Shown: positions 1 to 8,576, counted from the first letter of the stretch. The stretch: 64,000 nucleotides of DNA from Methanocorpusculum sp. UBA424 (GCA_002498375.1 DAHC01000015.1:95352-159351), one strand, 5' to 3'. Numbers and translations: made by a program. The notes: a model not told the origin generated them from the sequence alone.

Positions 1-2
1 AT

Positions 3-212
3 GCCGTCAGCCGTGTTGCCCCGGCATTCTCCCGCGAAGAACTTCAGGATCTGGTGCACGGTATCGTGAATGATCGTATGGAGTTTATTCGTACACGCGG
101 GAAGGCTGCTCTCGGTCCCGTTATGGGGGTAGTTATGAAGGAAGTCCGTGGACGGATCGATGGAAAAGTGGTTTCCGAAGTACTGGATGAGGAACTCGGC
201 CGTATCCTCTGA
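3..212 (+). CDS. gatE: Glu-tRNA(Gln) amidotransferase subunit E, C-terminal end (partial)
   Basis: The window opens inside this gene. The frame from base 3 to the TGA at 210-212 encodes 69 residues with no usable start, so the 5' part lies outside. The tail reads LGPVMGVVMKEVRGRIDG, then KVVSEVLDEEL, which matches the YqeY-like tail domain at the end of archaeal GatE and bacterial GatB. GatE, with GatD, converts Glu-tRNA(Gln) to Gln-tRNA(Gln) in archaea lacking glutaminyl-tRNA synthetase. The family also includes GatB, but an archaeal context favours GatE. Fairly sure from the tail alone. Confidence 0.75.
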   Translation, partial: AVSRVAPAFSREELQDLVHGIVNDRMEFIRTRGKAALGPVMGVVMKEVRGRIDGKVVSEVLDEELGRIL

Positions 213-279
213 GGATATACAGGTGAAGCATAGAGATATGTTTAAGTGAATAGGGCACTAACAAAATACGGAGTTCAAT

Positions 280-558
280 ATGGGTAAGACAGGAAGTATC
301 AACTGGCACCAGGTAAAAGGTGTCAACGGTCAGATTCGCCTTGTCCCGCAGAAAGAGGGAGAGGTCAAAAAGCCCGGACCGAATCAGAGATTCAAGAGAG
401 CAAGCATCGTCTCGAAGATTGAGAGCCGCATGGCAAACAATCCTCAGCAGGGACGTGGACGCGGACGCGGTCCGAAGATCGCCGACCAGCGTATCCGCCG
501 CCGGATCCGCCGCTCGAAGAAATCCATGATGGGCGCAAAAGCAAAAGCAAAGCGTTAA
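280..558 (+). CDS. Small basic archaeal protein (DUF5350-like)
   Basis: This encodes 92 residues, strongly basic, with a Lys/Arg-rich second half (GRGRGRGPK, RIRRRIRRSKK, AKAKAKR). The opening MGKTGSINWHQVKG and the internal EVKKPGPNQRFKRAS resemble a small conserved archaeal family that I recall as DUF5350. No catalytic motif is visible. The composition suggests binding to nucleic acid, perhaps rRNA or the ribosome, but that is inference. It starts 68 bp after gatE on the same strand, so co-transcription is possible. The family name is from memory; that it is a real gene is much surer. Confidence 0.7.
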   Translation: MGKTGSINWHQVKGVNGQIRLVPQKEGEVKKPGPNQRFKRASIVSKIESRMANNPQQGRGRGRGPKIADQRIRRRIRRSKKSMMGAKAKAKR

Positions 559-720
559 CATTTCTCATCAATTTTTCATTAACATCAATACATGATGCGG
601 AATCCCGCGTCATTATTTTTCTCTTGTTTGTAAAATCAGCTTTGTTTTTCGGATTTTACTTTCGCAGCTTTTCTTTTCAGCAAAATCTTGGGTATTTTTC
701 AAGCCGCTGCGAGAATTAAA

Positions 721-1211
721 AGAGGACTTACGCGGTGTGATCTCAAATGAGAAAACTGACGTAATTATGAGACGTACTTCGATTTCTTGTATGGTATTCG
801 TTGTGACACAAGAGAAAAACCAACCGCGAATCTCCGCGAATAAACGCCAATCGCATTTTCCTTACGTTCGGGTGCTCTGCTCCGGCTTATCGCCTACGCA
901 GGAATCGCACCCTCACTTGAAAAATGCTATCGGAAAAACCCGCGTGCGGGTTTTTCTGTTGTTTCATTATTTTTTTGATTACACACAAAGACAAGTTTAC
1001 GGAGAGAAAAACCGGCACGCCGGTTTTTCCCAGCATTTTTCCAGACGACGTGCGATTCCTGCGTAGGCGATAAGCCGGAGCAGAGCACGACGGCGCAAGA
1101 AAAATGCGATTCGCGAGAATTCGCGGAGATTCGCGGTTAAATAATCTTTTGTTTTCACACACAACAGACTCCTTCCGAATTCGATTGAGGATAACACCGC
1201 GTAACACCTCT
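721..1211. mobile_element. Palindromic MITE-like element, copy 1
   Basis: About 490 bp without a credible gene. The ends are imperfect inverted repeats: AGAGGACTTACGCGGTGTGA at 721 and the reverse complement of AGAGGTGTTACGCGGTGTTA at 1211. The two arms are complementary over about 150 bp. They include a perfect 39-bp inverted pair (872-910 and 1050-1088), and each arm ends in a perfect 11-bp hairpin with a 2-base loop (933-956 and 1006-1029) whose right side ends in GGTTTTTC. A second copy lies at 5281-5778 in the opposite orientation. There is no transposase, so this looks like a non-autonomous element mobilised in trans. It starts 22 bp past the stop of the minus-strand gene that ends at 1234. 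Confidence 0.75.
933..1029. terminator. Paired bidirectional terminator-like hairpins in repeat copy 1
   Basis: Two perfect hairpins of 11 bp with 2-base loops: GAAAAACCCGC/GCGGGTTTTTC (933-956) and GAAAAACCGGC/GCCGGTTTTTC (1006-1029). Each has A5 on the left and T5 on the right, so each ends in a T-run on both strands. The pair lies downstream of the minus-strand methylthiotransferase gene and could end its transcripts. The termination role is inferred from shape alone. Confidence 0.45.
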
Positions 1212-1233
1212 AAAAAAAGTATAGTTCGAGAGT

Positions 1234-2484
1234 TCAGGCCGAGATCCGTTCGCCGATCAGATAATGGCGGCGGTGTCCGGTGATTTTTACCGTTATCCCG
1301 GTTCCGATCTCGAGATTTTCCATGATAACGATGTTCTGATACGTTCTGTCCCGCGCCGTAACGCTTCCTGCTTTTACTACTTCCGTCACGACTGCCGTCA
1401 TAATATGGCCGATCAGTGCCGCGTTATTGGCGTCATATACCTCGTTTGCTGCATCGGTAAGCTCCCGCGACCTCTGCTTTTTGACCGGCTCCGGGATTTT
1501 TTTCATCTTTGCCGCCGGAGTGTTCGGGCGAACGGAAAAACGCGTGATGTTTACCTTTCCGGGTCTTGTCCGCCTGATCTGTTCTGCGGACTTTGCAGCG
1601 TCTTCGTCCGTTTCACCGGAAAATCCCGCAATATAATCCGTACTTATCCTGATCTCCGGGAACGCTATGCGTGCCCTTTGACAGATCTCTTCGTACTGGG
1701 CCGAGGTATAGCGCCGCCCCATCAGCCTGAGGACCGCGTCCGATCCCGACTGGATCGGGATGTGCAGAAACAGAAATATCTTCGGGTCTTTGAGCGCGTC
1801 AAGAAAATCATCGAGGATAGGAAGAAGCGTGTCGGGATTTGCCATCCCGATCCGGATCATGAAATTCCCGGGGATCGCGCAGAGTTTTCGCAGGAGATCC
1901 GGGAGCCGTTGTCCGTCGTTTCGGTCAAGGCCCCACGACGATGTATCCTGTGCCGTCAGCTGGATTTCCGTAGCTCCCGCTTCAATGATGCTTTTTGCCT
2001 GACGAACGATGTCTTCGGCTGAAAAACTCACCAGCTTTCCCCGTGCGATCCGCGTGATGCAGTATGTACAGTGCCCATTGCATCCCCTGGCGATCTGGAG
2101 AACGGCATTTGTTCCAACATGAGCCGTTCCGACCTCCATATAACAGGAATGGATAAGGGCCGGATCGATGATATGGATATCGGGGTATCGTCTGCGGAGC
2201 ACGTCCGCGGCGACCGGCGGCAGACATCCGGTGACGAAAAGGAGTTTGCCCGCGTATAAATCGAGACGTTCGTACATATGCTGCTCGGTTTTGTCGATCA
2301 CCACGCAGGTATTAATGAGTATTCCGTCTGCTTCTTCAGCGGACGATGCCGGCACGCATCCCTGGTTCCTCGCGATCTCCATGAGTTTCTCGGTATCTCC
2401 CGCATTGTAGGTACACCCGTAGGTTTCCGTGTAGAGGGATATATTTTTGAGAAGCTTTAGTGACTCGGCGGTTTCTGCGTCCAT
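1234..2484 (-). CDS. Archaeal tRNA-t6A37 methylthiotransferase (MtaB/CDKAL1-type)
   Basis: A MiaB-family radical SAM enzyme that converts t6A37 to ms2t6A37 in tRNAs. Domains in order: N-terminal UPF0004 domain with three cluster cysteines (YGCTYN, NTCVV, VTGC), radical SAM core with the CX3CX2C motif CNGHCTYC, and a C-terminal TRAM-like domain (VTARDRTYQNIVIM through VKITGHRRHYLIG). Length is about 416 residues, normal for the archaeal class. A GTG at 2508 would give eight more residues, but an AT-rich TATA-like box at 2514-2526 puts the transcript start near 2495, so the ATG at 2484 is preferred. It is divergent from ppk. Confidence 0.88.
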   Translation of the reverse strand: MDAETAESLKLLKNISLYTETYGCTYNAGDTEKLMEIARNQGCVPASSAEEADGILINTCVVIDKTEQHMYERLDLYAGKLLFVTGCLPPVAADVLRRRYPDIHIIDPALIHSCYMEVGTAHVGTNAVLQIARGCNGHCTYCITRIARGKLVSFSAEDIVRQAKSIIEAGATEIQLTAQDTSSWGLDRNDGQRLPDLLRKLCAIPGNFMIRIGMANPDTLLPILDDFLDALKDPKIFLFLHIPIQSGSDAVLRLMGRRYTSAQYEEICQRARIAFPEIRISTDYIAGFSGETDEDAAKSAEQIRRTRPGKVNITRFSVRPNTPAAKMKKIPEPVKKQRSRELTDAANEVYDANNAALIGHIMTAVVTEVVKAGSVTARDRTYQNIVIMENLEIGTGITVKITGHRRHYLIGERISA

Positions 2485-2507
2485 GTATACCTTACTATAT
2501 CTGCCCA

Positions 2508-2530
2508 CAGATAAATAATTAAATAGTATT
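2508..2530. promoter_or_regulatory. Shared divergent promoter (methylthiotransferase / ppk)
   Basis: The stretch ATAAATAATTAAATAG is AT-rich on both strands and is the only TATA-like sequence between the two divergent genes. Spacing to the ATG at 2484 (minus) and the ATG at 2561 (plus) allows short leaders of roughly 10-20 bases each way. The promoter role is inferred. Confidence 0.45.
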
Positions 2531-2560
2531 CCAACTATCTTTTAGAACGAGAGAATCAAT

Positions 2561-4630
2561 ATGGGAAAGATACATAAATCCGATAAAACAGAAAAAAACA
2601 AGTATCTGAAAAAATCCACACGCTTTCCCAAAGAGTCGGGCAGATATTTCAATAGAGAATTATCCTGGCTCAAATTCAATGAAAGGGTATTATATGAAGC
2701 GGAAAATACCGACAACCCTCTTCTTGAGCGGGTAACATTTCTTGGGATCGTGGCCGGGAACCTGGACGAATTTTTTATGGTCAGGGTGCCTGCCTATCAA
2801 AAAGGTGCTACCTACTCGGCCGATGAATTCAGCGAAGTGATCGGGAGCAGCACGCAGCTCGAGATGATCTATTCCCGTGTGATCGTTCTGATGCGTCATA
2901 TGGCGCAGGTCTGGAACAGTGATCTTGTACCGAAACTTGCCGCCGAGGGGATCTTTTTCATCCGGTATTCGGAATGTACCGATGAAGAGAAGAAAGCCTT
3001 CAAACAGGAGTTCGAAGCCGAGGAGTTCACCATTCTCCGCGGCGACCGGTTCTCCGATATCCATCACGACGAGTACCTTCGCGGATTTGCCATGCTGGTT
3101 CAGACAAACAAAGGCAGAGCCGTTATCCCTATTCAGCGGATCATCGATGAGCGGGGAAGAATAGTTCCGGTCGGCGTGCGGAAAAATACCTTCATCTTCC
3201 GCGAAGATATTCTGAGAAAACATATCCCGTCTCTGTTTCCCGACGAGACCGTATATGCCGTTATGACGGTCCGTCTTACGCGTGATTCCGATCTGGACCT
3301 GAAAGGCGATGATGCCGATGATCTGATCAGCGCCATTATCGATGCGCCCAAAACCCTGGCGAAACGGCTGCCGAGCAGACTTGAAACGCTCGATTCGATG
3401 CCGTTTGGCTATATGGCCCCTCTGGTGGACGCCCTCTCGCTGGTTCCCGAACTGGTGTATGATATGGAGGCACCTCTTGGTCTTGCCGATCTGAAAGATT
3501 TCCCGGTGAAGCGTCCGGCTCTGAAGTTTCCAACATATACGGCGTCTCTTCCGTCCGGTCTTTCGGGAAAGATATTTTCCGCAATTGCCCGCAGGGACCG
3601 GTTCATGTTTACGCCGTACAACAGTTTCGACGGACTGATCCGTTTTATGAACGCGGCGGCACAAGACCCCACCGTCATTAAGATCCAGATGACGTTGTAC
3701 AGGCTCGGGTCCGAATCCCCGGTGATCGATGCTCTGCTGGCTGCGGCAAAAAATAAAAAAGATGTCACCGCCGTTGTCGAACTGAAAGCAAGTTTTGATG
3801 AAGAGACCAACTTCAGATGGGCGACAAAACTCAAAGAGGGCGGGGTCAACGTCATTATGGGATACCCGGGCGTCAAAGTCCATGCGAAATGCTGTCTGGT
3901 GACCAGAATCGAAAACGGACAGATCGTCAGATATGCAAACATCTCGACGGGAAACTACAATGCCAAGACCGCAAAGATCTACTCGGATATCTCGATTTTT
4001 ACTGCAGACGAAGATATCTGTACCGATGCCGCGGCATTGTTTTCGATGTTTTCCGGCTCAGTTCCTGCCCCCGCATACCGGTGTCTCATCGTCAGTCCCC
4101 ACTCGATGAGCGCGCAGCTTATCGCAAAAATCATGCGTGAAGCAGAGGTTTCCGGAAAACAGGGCAGGATCATCATGAAGATGAATACTCTCACCGACAG
4201 GGAGATCATCAATGCGTTGTATGCAGCTTCGGAGATGGGAGTTCAGATCGATCTCGCGGTACGAGGGGTCTGCATGCTGAGGCCCGGCGTTCCCGGCCTC
4301 TCTGAAACGATACGCGTGATCTCCGTTGTCGGCCGGTTTCTGGAACACGCCAGATTCTATTACTTTGAAAACAGCGGGGATCCGGAATTGTATATCGGCA
4401 GTCCCGATATGATGCCGAGAAACCTGCACCGGCGTATCGAGATCCTCTGCCCGATCCTTGACAAACGGATAAAGAAGGTCTTCATACAAAAGCTCATCCC
4501 CGAGTTCATGTATGATCCGGTGAAAGGTCATACGCTTGATGCCTACGGCCGATATCATCCGCCGGAACGAAAACCCGGCAATCTGAGTTCCCAGCAGAAG
4601 TTTATCGCCATGCAGAAGGCCTGGAGATAA
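2561..4630 (+). CDS. ppk1: Polyphosphate kinase 1
   Basis: 689 residues, the usual length for PPK1, which reversibly polymerises the gamma-phosphate of ATP into polyphosphate. The N-terminal domain is clear (YFNRELSWLKFNERVL, then LGIVAGNLDEFFMVRV), followed by the head domain and two phospholipase-D-like catalytic domains. His441 in GVKVHAKCCLV matches the autophosphorylated histidine of the family, and His596 in EHARFYYF is the second conserved histidine. The N-terminus is Lys-rich. A Ppx/GppA exopolyphosphatase is encoded at 17725-18642, so both halves of polyphosphate turnover are present. Identity is secure. Confidence 0.96.
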   Translation: MGKIHKSDKTEKNKYLKKSTRFPKESGRYFNRELSWLKFNERVLYEAENTDNPLLERVTFLGIVAGNLDEFFMVRVPAYQKGATYSADEFSEVIGSSTQLEMIYSRVIVLMRHMAQVWNSDLVPKLAAEGIFFIRYSECTDEEKKAFKQEFEAEEFTILRGDRFSDIHHDEYLRGFAMLVQTNKGRAVIPIQRIIDERGRIVPVGVRKNTFIFREDILRKHIPSLFPDETVYAVMTVRLTRDSDLDLKGDDADDLISAIIDAPKTLAKRLPSRLETLDSMPFGYMAPLVDALSLVPELVYDMEAPLGLADLKDFPVKRPALKFPTYTASLPSGLSGKIFSAIARRDRFMFTPYNSFDGLIRFMNAAAQDPTVIKIQMTLYRLGSESPVIDALLAAAKNKKDVTAVVELKASFDEETNFRWATKLKEGGVNVIMGYPGVKVHAKCCLVTRIENGQIVRYANISTGNYNAKTAKIYSDISIFTADEDICTDAAALFSMFSGSVPAPAYRCLIVSPHSMSAQLIAKIMREAEVSGKQGRIIMKMNTLTDREIINALYAASEMGVQIDLAVRGVCMLRPGVPGLSETIRVISVVGRFLEHARFYYFENSGDPELYIGSPDMMPRNLHRRIEILCPILDKRIKKVFIQKLIPEFMYDPVKGHTLDAYGRYHPPERKPGNLSSQQKFIAMQKAWR

Positions 4631-4689
4631 CAGACACCCCGTTTTTCTCAGGATACTTTTATACTCTTTTTGTGCGATAGTACATCAAT

Positions 4690-5259
4690 ATGACAAGTGT
4701 AATTCTGATTGAGCAGGAGCTCAATCCAAATGCCTGGAAATTCCAGATCCTCAAAGCAGTCATTTTTGTTTTGTTTGGCATATTCTGTATCGTCTTTCCG
4801 TTCTCGTCTCTCAACCTGGGTGCCTACCTGGTAGCATTCATCCTGTTGTTTGTATCGATCGCGGCGTTGTTCTCAGGATTTGCCGCATTCGGCGAACCGA
4901 AGACCACGTGGTGGATGATCGTGCTTGGTATCATCGGTATCATAATAGCCGCCTACTCCTTCCTGAACCCGGCGTTTATGATCACATTCGGCACGATCTG
5001 TGTAGGAATCATCGCCCTTCTCTCGGGTCTGACTGATATCATCCTTGCATTCGGCAAAGGACTCTCCGCAGGCATCCGCATTCTGACATTCATTTTAGGA
5101 GTGATCACGCTTCTGATCGGTCTGATCTTTCTCCTTCAGCCGGGGATCGGTGCCGAATTGCTGGTTCTCCTTGTAGGTATTTTCCTCATTCTCGGCGGCG
5201 TTGTCGCTTTGATCGAAGGGATCATGTTCAAAAAATTCATCTCCGAAGTGACGAACTGA
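4690..5259 (+). CDS. HdeD-like (DUF308) membrane protein
   Basis: 189 residues, almost entirely hydrophobic, with about six predicted membrane segments (for example AVIFVLFGIFCIVFPF, WWMIVLGIIGIIIAAYSF, LIGLIFLLQPGIG). The short repeated pattern of paired helices separated by LNPAF / LQPGIG turns is typical of the HdeD/DUF308 family. Bacterial HdeD is linked to acid resistance; the archaeal role is unknown. It starts 59 bp after ppk on the same strand, with TACTTTTATACTC (4652-4664) as a possible TATA box of its own. It ends 21 bp before repeat copy 2. Confidence 0.8.
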   Translation: MTSVILIEQELNPNAWKFQILKAVIFVLFGIFCIVFPFSSLNLGAYLVAFILLFVSIAALFSGFAAFGEPKTTWWMIVLGIIGIIIAAYSFLNPAFMITFGTICVGIIALLSGLTDIILAFGKGLSAGIRILTFILGVITLLIGLIFLLQPGIGAELLVLLVGIFLILGGVVALIEGIMFKKFISEVTN

Positions 5260-5280
5260 TCTCTTCTTTTTTCTTTTTTG
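5260..5280 (+). terminator. T-rich terminator after the HdeD-like gene
   Basis: Directly after the stop codon comes TCTCTTCTTTTTTCTTTTTT, a run of pyrimidines with T6 tracts and no hairpin. That is the usual form of an archaeal terminator. The repeat element begins right after it. Confidence 0.5.
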
Positions 5281-5778
5281 ATAGGACTTACGCGGTTTTA
5301 TCCTCAATCCAATTCGGGAAGGGTATTATCGGGTGTGGAAACAAAAGATTATTTTAACCGCGAATCTCCGCGAATTCTCGCGAATCGCATTTTTCTTGCG
5401 CCGTCGTGCTCTGCTCCGGCTTATCGCCTACGCAGGAATCGCACGCCGTCTGGAAAAATGCTGGGGAAAAACCGGCGTGCCGGTTTTTCTCTCAGTTAGC
5501 ATCTCTTTTTGTGTAATCGAAAAAATAATGAAACAACAGAAAAACCCGCACGCGGGTTTTTCCGATAGCATTTTTCAAGTGAGGGTGCGATTCCTGCGTA
5601 GGCGATAAGCCGGAGCAGAGCACCCGAACGTAAGGAAAATGCGATTCGCGAGAATTCGCGGAGATTCGCGGTTGGTTTTTCTCTTGTGTCTACACTAATA
5701 CCGTACACGAAATCGAAGTGCATCTCATACGTACATCAGTTTATCTCGGTCAAGATCACAACACCGAGTAAGTACTAT
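5281..5778. mobile_element. Palindromic MITE-like element, copy 2 (inverted relative to copy 1)
   Basis: About 498 bp, aligning end to end with the reverse complement of 721-1211. Its ends are ATAGGACTTACGCGGTTTTA at 5281 and the reverse complement of AATAGTACTTACTCGGTGTT at 5778. The same perfect 39-bp motif occurs as an inverted pair (5406-5444 and 5585-5623), and two 11-bp hairpins sit at 5466-5489 and 5539-5562. Divergence from copy 1 is concentrated in the outer end that faces the MerR-like gene. No protein is credible inside. The pair brackets 1212-5280 (methylthiotransferase, ppk, HdeD-like). Confidence 0.75.
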
Positions 5779-5841
5779 TTGTAATACCGCGAGTGCCAAA
5801 CCTTTTATTATATCGGCGCAATAGAATCAGAGAAGAGCATT

Positions 5842-6411
5842 ATGGCGGAAAATACCAAAAAAATAGCCGAGATCGCAGTTATTCTCGGTATCGACGAACA
5901 AACCTGCCGGACGATCGCGAAAGAGTATGACGAGATCCTCCCCTGCAAAAAAATAGGAAAAGTCAGCGTGTATGAGGACAATACCGTCGACCGGTTCAGA
6001 AAGATCGCCGATCTTCAGGCGCAGGGACTCCCCAAAGAAGTGATCATCCCTGCAATCCGCGGAGGAAAATCCCTGCAGGAGAGGGCAATCGAGGATATGA
6101 AAAAGATGGGAGTGGATATCCAGACCGAACCGAAAAATGAGGTGCCGAAACCTATTCCGCGTTCCGAGACGGAAGAGGAGCTTATCCTTGCCGTTCGATC
6201 CGCCGAGACAAGCATCAGCACGATGGAACACCGGCTTTCTGCGTTCCGGGAAAGATCCGAGGCCGACACCACTGCGATCCTTGATGCGGTCTCTTCTGTC
6301 TCCGCAGAGGTTGCAGAACTGAAAACCCAGGTGCATACCCTCTGGGATCAGATCGCAGCCCTGGAAGAGTATCTTCGTGCCTCCCAGAACAGATCCTTCT
6401 GGAAACGCTGA
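5842..6411 (+). CDS. MerR-like helix-turn-helix protein with C-terminal coiled coil
   Basis: 189 residues. The N-terminal third (KIAEIAVILGIDEQTCRTIA, then YEDNTVDRFRKIADLQAQGL) looks like a MerR-type winged helix that recognises DNA, with the usual following helix. A linker rich in Pro and Glu (about 95-115) leads to a long heptad-patterned helix (about 118-178) that ends in a basic tail. MerR proteins dimerise through such a helix and bind effectors further C-terminal; no effector domain is visible. A TATA-like box CTTTTATTATA lies at 5802-5812. Probably a transcription or DNA-associated factor; the target is unknown. Confidence 0.65.
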   Translation: MAENTKKIAEIAVILGIDEQTCRTIAKEYDEILPCKKIGKVSVYEDNTVDRFRKIADLQAQGLPKEVIIPAIRGGKSLQERAIEDMKKMGVDIQTEPKNEVPKPIPRSETEEELILAVRSAETSISTMEHRLSAFRERSEADTTAILDAVSSVSAEVAELKTQVHTLWDQIAALEEYLRASQNRSFWKR

Positions 6412-6505
6412 ATCTTCCCCGCATCTTTTTTCCGATTCCAACGGGACGGGTATGCCGGGCAGGCAAAAAACCTAATCTCCCCCGCACCTATATGTACACA
6501 GTATA

Positions 6506-7669
6506 ATGCCTTCCCAGTGTGCCGTATGCAAAGGAAAAGGACTCTGCGGTCTTCCGAGCTGTCCGATAACCCGGCGTTTCCACGCACTGAAAGACACGCG
6601 TCCCGTTTCTGAATACATGGGGGCGTCCCCCTCGGTTTTTGTCGGAAGCTACGGATATCCGCGGGTCGTCGGAGGGCCTCTCATGATCAATGATACCGAC
6701 AATCCTCTCGACTGGGTAAGACAGGGATTTTCCATCGACGACATCGTTTCCGTTCGTTCCAGAACGATCCGGGGAGGATCCGATCTGGATGTAAAGATCC
6801 CCAATATCGGAAAGGTCCAGGAGATCGCCCTTTCGGCCAAGCCTCTCGATGTGGAGGTGGCGTTTGAAAAACCGGTCTCGTTCGATATCAACTTTGACGG
6901 GACCGTGACGCCGGTCGGCATGTCGGGTGCGATGAAAAAACTGGATGTCATCGACAATGCCTCGGTATCCCGGATCGTTGACCGATGCACCTCTGATACC
7001 GATCTCAAGGCGACCGAGGCGGCACGGATCATGTTCGAGAACGGGACGGATGTCTACAAGATCACGAATCTTTTAACAGCCGGTCTTCTCGGGGTGAAAC
7101 GCCGCGTGGTCCCGACCCGCTGGGCGATTACCGCCACGGATGACATGATCTCAACCTCGATCAAGCGCGAGGTCATAAAAATGCCTGCCCTCCCCGAGTA
7201 TCAGGTGTTCTGCGGGACGCTGTATGGAAATACGCTGTGTTTCATTCTCATCCCGTCAAACGACTGGAGATTCGAGATGCTTGAACGCTGGCAGAAGCAT
7301 TCTCTCTGGTCAGGGGACGAGGAGACGATCGTTGTCGACGGGGAGAAGGGGCTCAGCAAACCGAAGTATTCGCCGATCGCCGGAGCCTATTATTCGGCAC
7401 GACTCGCCGTTCTCGAGTATCTGAAAAGCATCGGGAGGTGTGCACGCGTCCTTTGCATCCGGGATATTTCCGGTGAGTACTGGGCCCCTCTTGGGACCTG
7501 GGTCATCAGGGAAGCCGCCCACGAATCCCTCTCTCATCACCCGGACCGGGTCGGAACTCTCGGCGAGGCCGTGACTTCGGCTTCGCAAAAGCTTGGGACA
7601 AGCTTCTGGATCCCGAAAATGGGCCTGCTTAAGGATATCAGACAGCAGAAGACACTCTTCGAGTTTTAA
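6506..7669 (+). CDS. nreA: DNA repair protein NreA with PCNA-interacting tail
   Basis: 387 residues, typical of the archaeal Nre family, which acts in DNA damage response together with PCNA. The N-terminus carries a zinc-binding cysteine set (CAVCKGKGLCGLPSCP, residues 5-20). The middle contains the family hallmarks (YGYPRVVGGPL, then RRVVPTRWAITATDD). The last residues, QQKTLFEF, form a PIP box, the PCNA-docking peptide. The start at 6506 places the zinc motif right at the N-terminus, as in relatives. It stands alone on the plus strand, 95 bp after the MerR-like gene. Confidence 0.9.
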   Translation: MPSQCAVCKGKGLCGLPSCPITRRFHALKDTRPVSEYMGASPSVFVGSYGYPRVVGGPLMINDTDNPLDWVRQGFSIDDIVSVRSRTIRGGSDLDVKIPNIGKVQEIALSAKPLDVEVAFEKPVSFDINFDGTVTPVGMSGAMKKLDVIDNASVSRIVDRCTSDTDLKATEAARIMFENGTDVYKITNLLTAGLLGVKRRVVPTRWAITATDDMISTSIKREVIKMPALPEYQVFCGTLYGNTLCFILIPSNDWRFEMLERWQKHSLWSGDEETIVVDGEKGLSKPKYSPIAGAYYSARLAVLEYLKSIGRCARVLCIRDISGEYWAPLGTWVIREAAHESLSHHPDRVGTLGEAVTSASQKLGTSFWIPKMGLLKDIRQQKTLFEF

Positions 7670-7802
7670 GAAGATCTCGTACATGAAATGTCCTGGGCAG
7701 ACAGCGTAAAGATAAATCTCTCTGACAACAATGTTACATGTACGTAAGATCCGTATTCCCCTTTGGATGATATTTCGAAGTGCCGGATACGCAAGGTGAA
7801 TC

Positions 7803-8300
7803 ATGAAAGCAATTGTTTACGAATCAAACACTGGATTTACGCAGAAATATGCGCTAATGCTGAGCGAAAAAACCGGGCTTCCGGCATATCTTCTGGAGAA
7901 TGCAAAGAGAGAACTCCATAAAGGAGATGAGATCTTTTTCCTCGGATGGGTGTGTGCAGGCAAGATCAGCGGGTATGCGAAAGCCGCGAAAATCTATTCA
8001 GTTAAAGGCACGGCCGCTGTTGGGATAATGTTTCCGGATGAGACTACGATCCCTCAATTGAGGGAGAACAACAAGATCAACGACCTCCCGCTCTTTTTCC
8101 TGCGTGGAGGTGTCGCTCCCGAGAAACTGAGTGCCATCAAACGAAAGATCATGAACATGATCGCAAATACCGTGGAAAAAGCCGGACCGAAAAATGAAGG
8201 CGAGCGGGAACTTATAGATGTTCTTCGAATCGGCGGAGACTTTGTGAGGCCGGAAAACCTGAATGAGATCGTTGCGTTTATTCGGGAAAATTCCAACTAA
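7803..8300 (+). CDS. Flavodoxin-like protein
   Basis: 165 residues. The N-terminal pattern MKAIVYESNTGFTQKYALML is the flavodoxin P-loop that binds the FMN phosphate (xSNTGxTxK). Next comes EIFFLGWVCAGKISGYAKA, which fits the second flavin-contacting loop. The C-terminal third is helical and less conserved. Flavodoxin-like proteins of methanogens carry electrons or bind flavin in multi-subunit enzymes; the partner here is unknown. No neighbour suggests an operon. The fold assignment is fairly sure, the function is open. Confidence 0.75.
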   Translation: MKAIVYESNTGFTQKYALMLSEKTGLPAYLLENAKRELHKGDEIFFLGWVCAGKISGYAKAAKIYSVKGTAAVGIMFPDETTIPQLRENNKINDLPLFFLRGGVAPEKLSAIKRKIMNMIANTVEKAGPKNEGERELIDVLRIGGDFVRPENLNEIVAFIRENSN

Positions 8301-8366
8301 CTTTTTTTGAAATTTTTACGCGGACTTGCATGCTCCAAAAAGGTTCGTGAAAAATAGGATTGTATT

Positions 8367-8552
8367 TCAGGTTCGTTTCCCGTCAAGGAACTCTGCCGGG
8401 ACATTATGTTCGAATGTTGCCCTGACATCCTGTGCCCGGAGATATTTCACCATAACATTCATCGTACAATCCTTCCACTCCGCATCCCACCACTGACAGG
8501 AATCCTTTACGCAGGTTTCCCGGATCAATGGACAAAATCGCACATTACTCAT
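8367..8552 (-). CDS. Small Cys/Trp-rich conserved protein
   Basis: 61 residues starting MSNVRFCPLIRETCVKDSCQWWD. Four cysteines occur in the first 30 residues (positions 7, 14, 19 and 29), spaced as in a small metal site. The pattern CPLIRxxCxxxxCxWW is familiar from short archaeal and bacterial proteins of unknown role. The second half is charged and lacks motifs. It follows yigZ on the minus strand after a 24-bp gap and may be the last gene of that cluster. Likely a real gene because of the cysteine pattern. Confidence 0.65.
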   Translation of the reverse strand: MSNVRFCPLIRETCVKDSCQWWDAEWKDCTMNVMVKYLRAQDVRATFEHNVPAEFLDGKRT

Positions 8553-8576
8553 AATCCATTACTTGTCTTCGCAGGA

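Noticed and set aside
887..1207. Open frames on both strands across repeat copy 1, and the same in copy 2
   Set aside because: They follow the palindromic repeat, read the same words in both copies and show no protein family features.
2690..3883. Long open frame (397 codons) antisense to ppk
   Set aside because: ppk1 is certain on the other strand; the antisense frame is open because of codon bias and has no family motifs.
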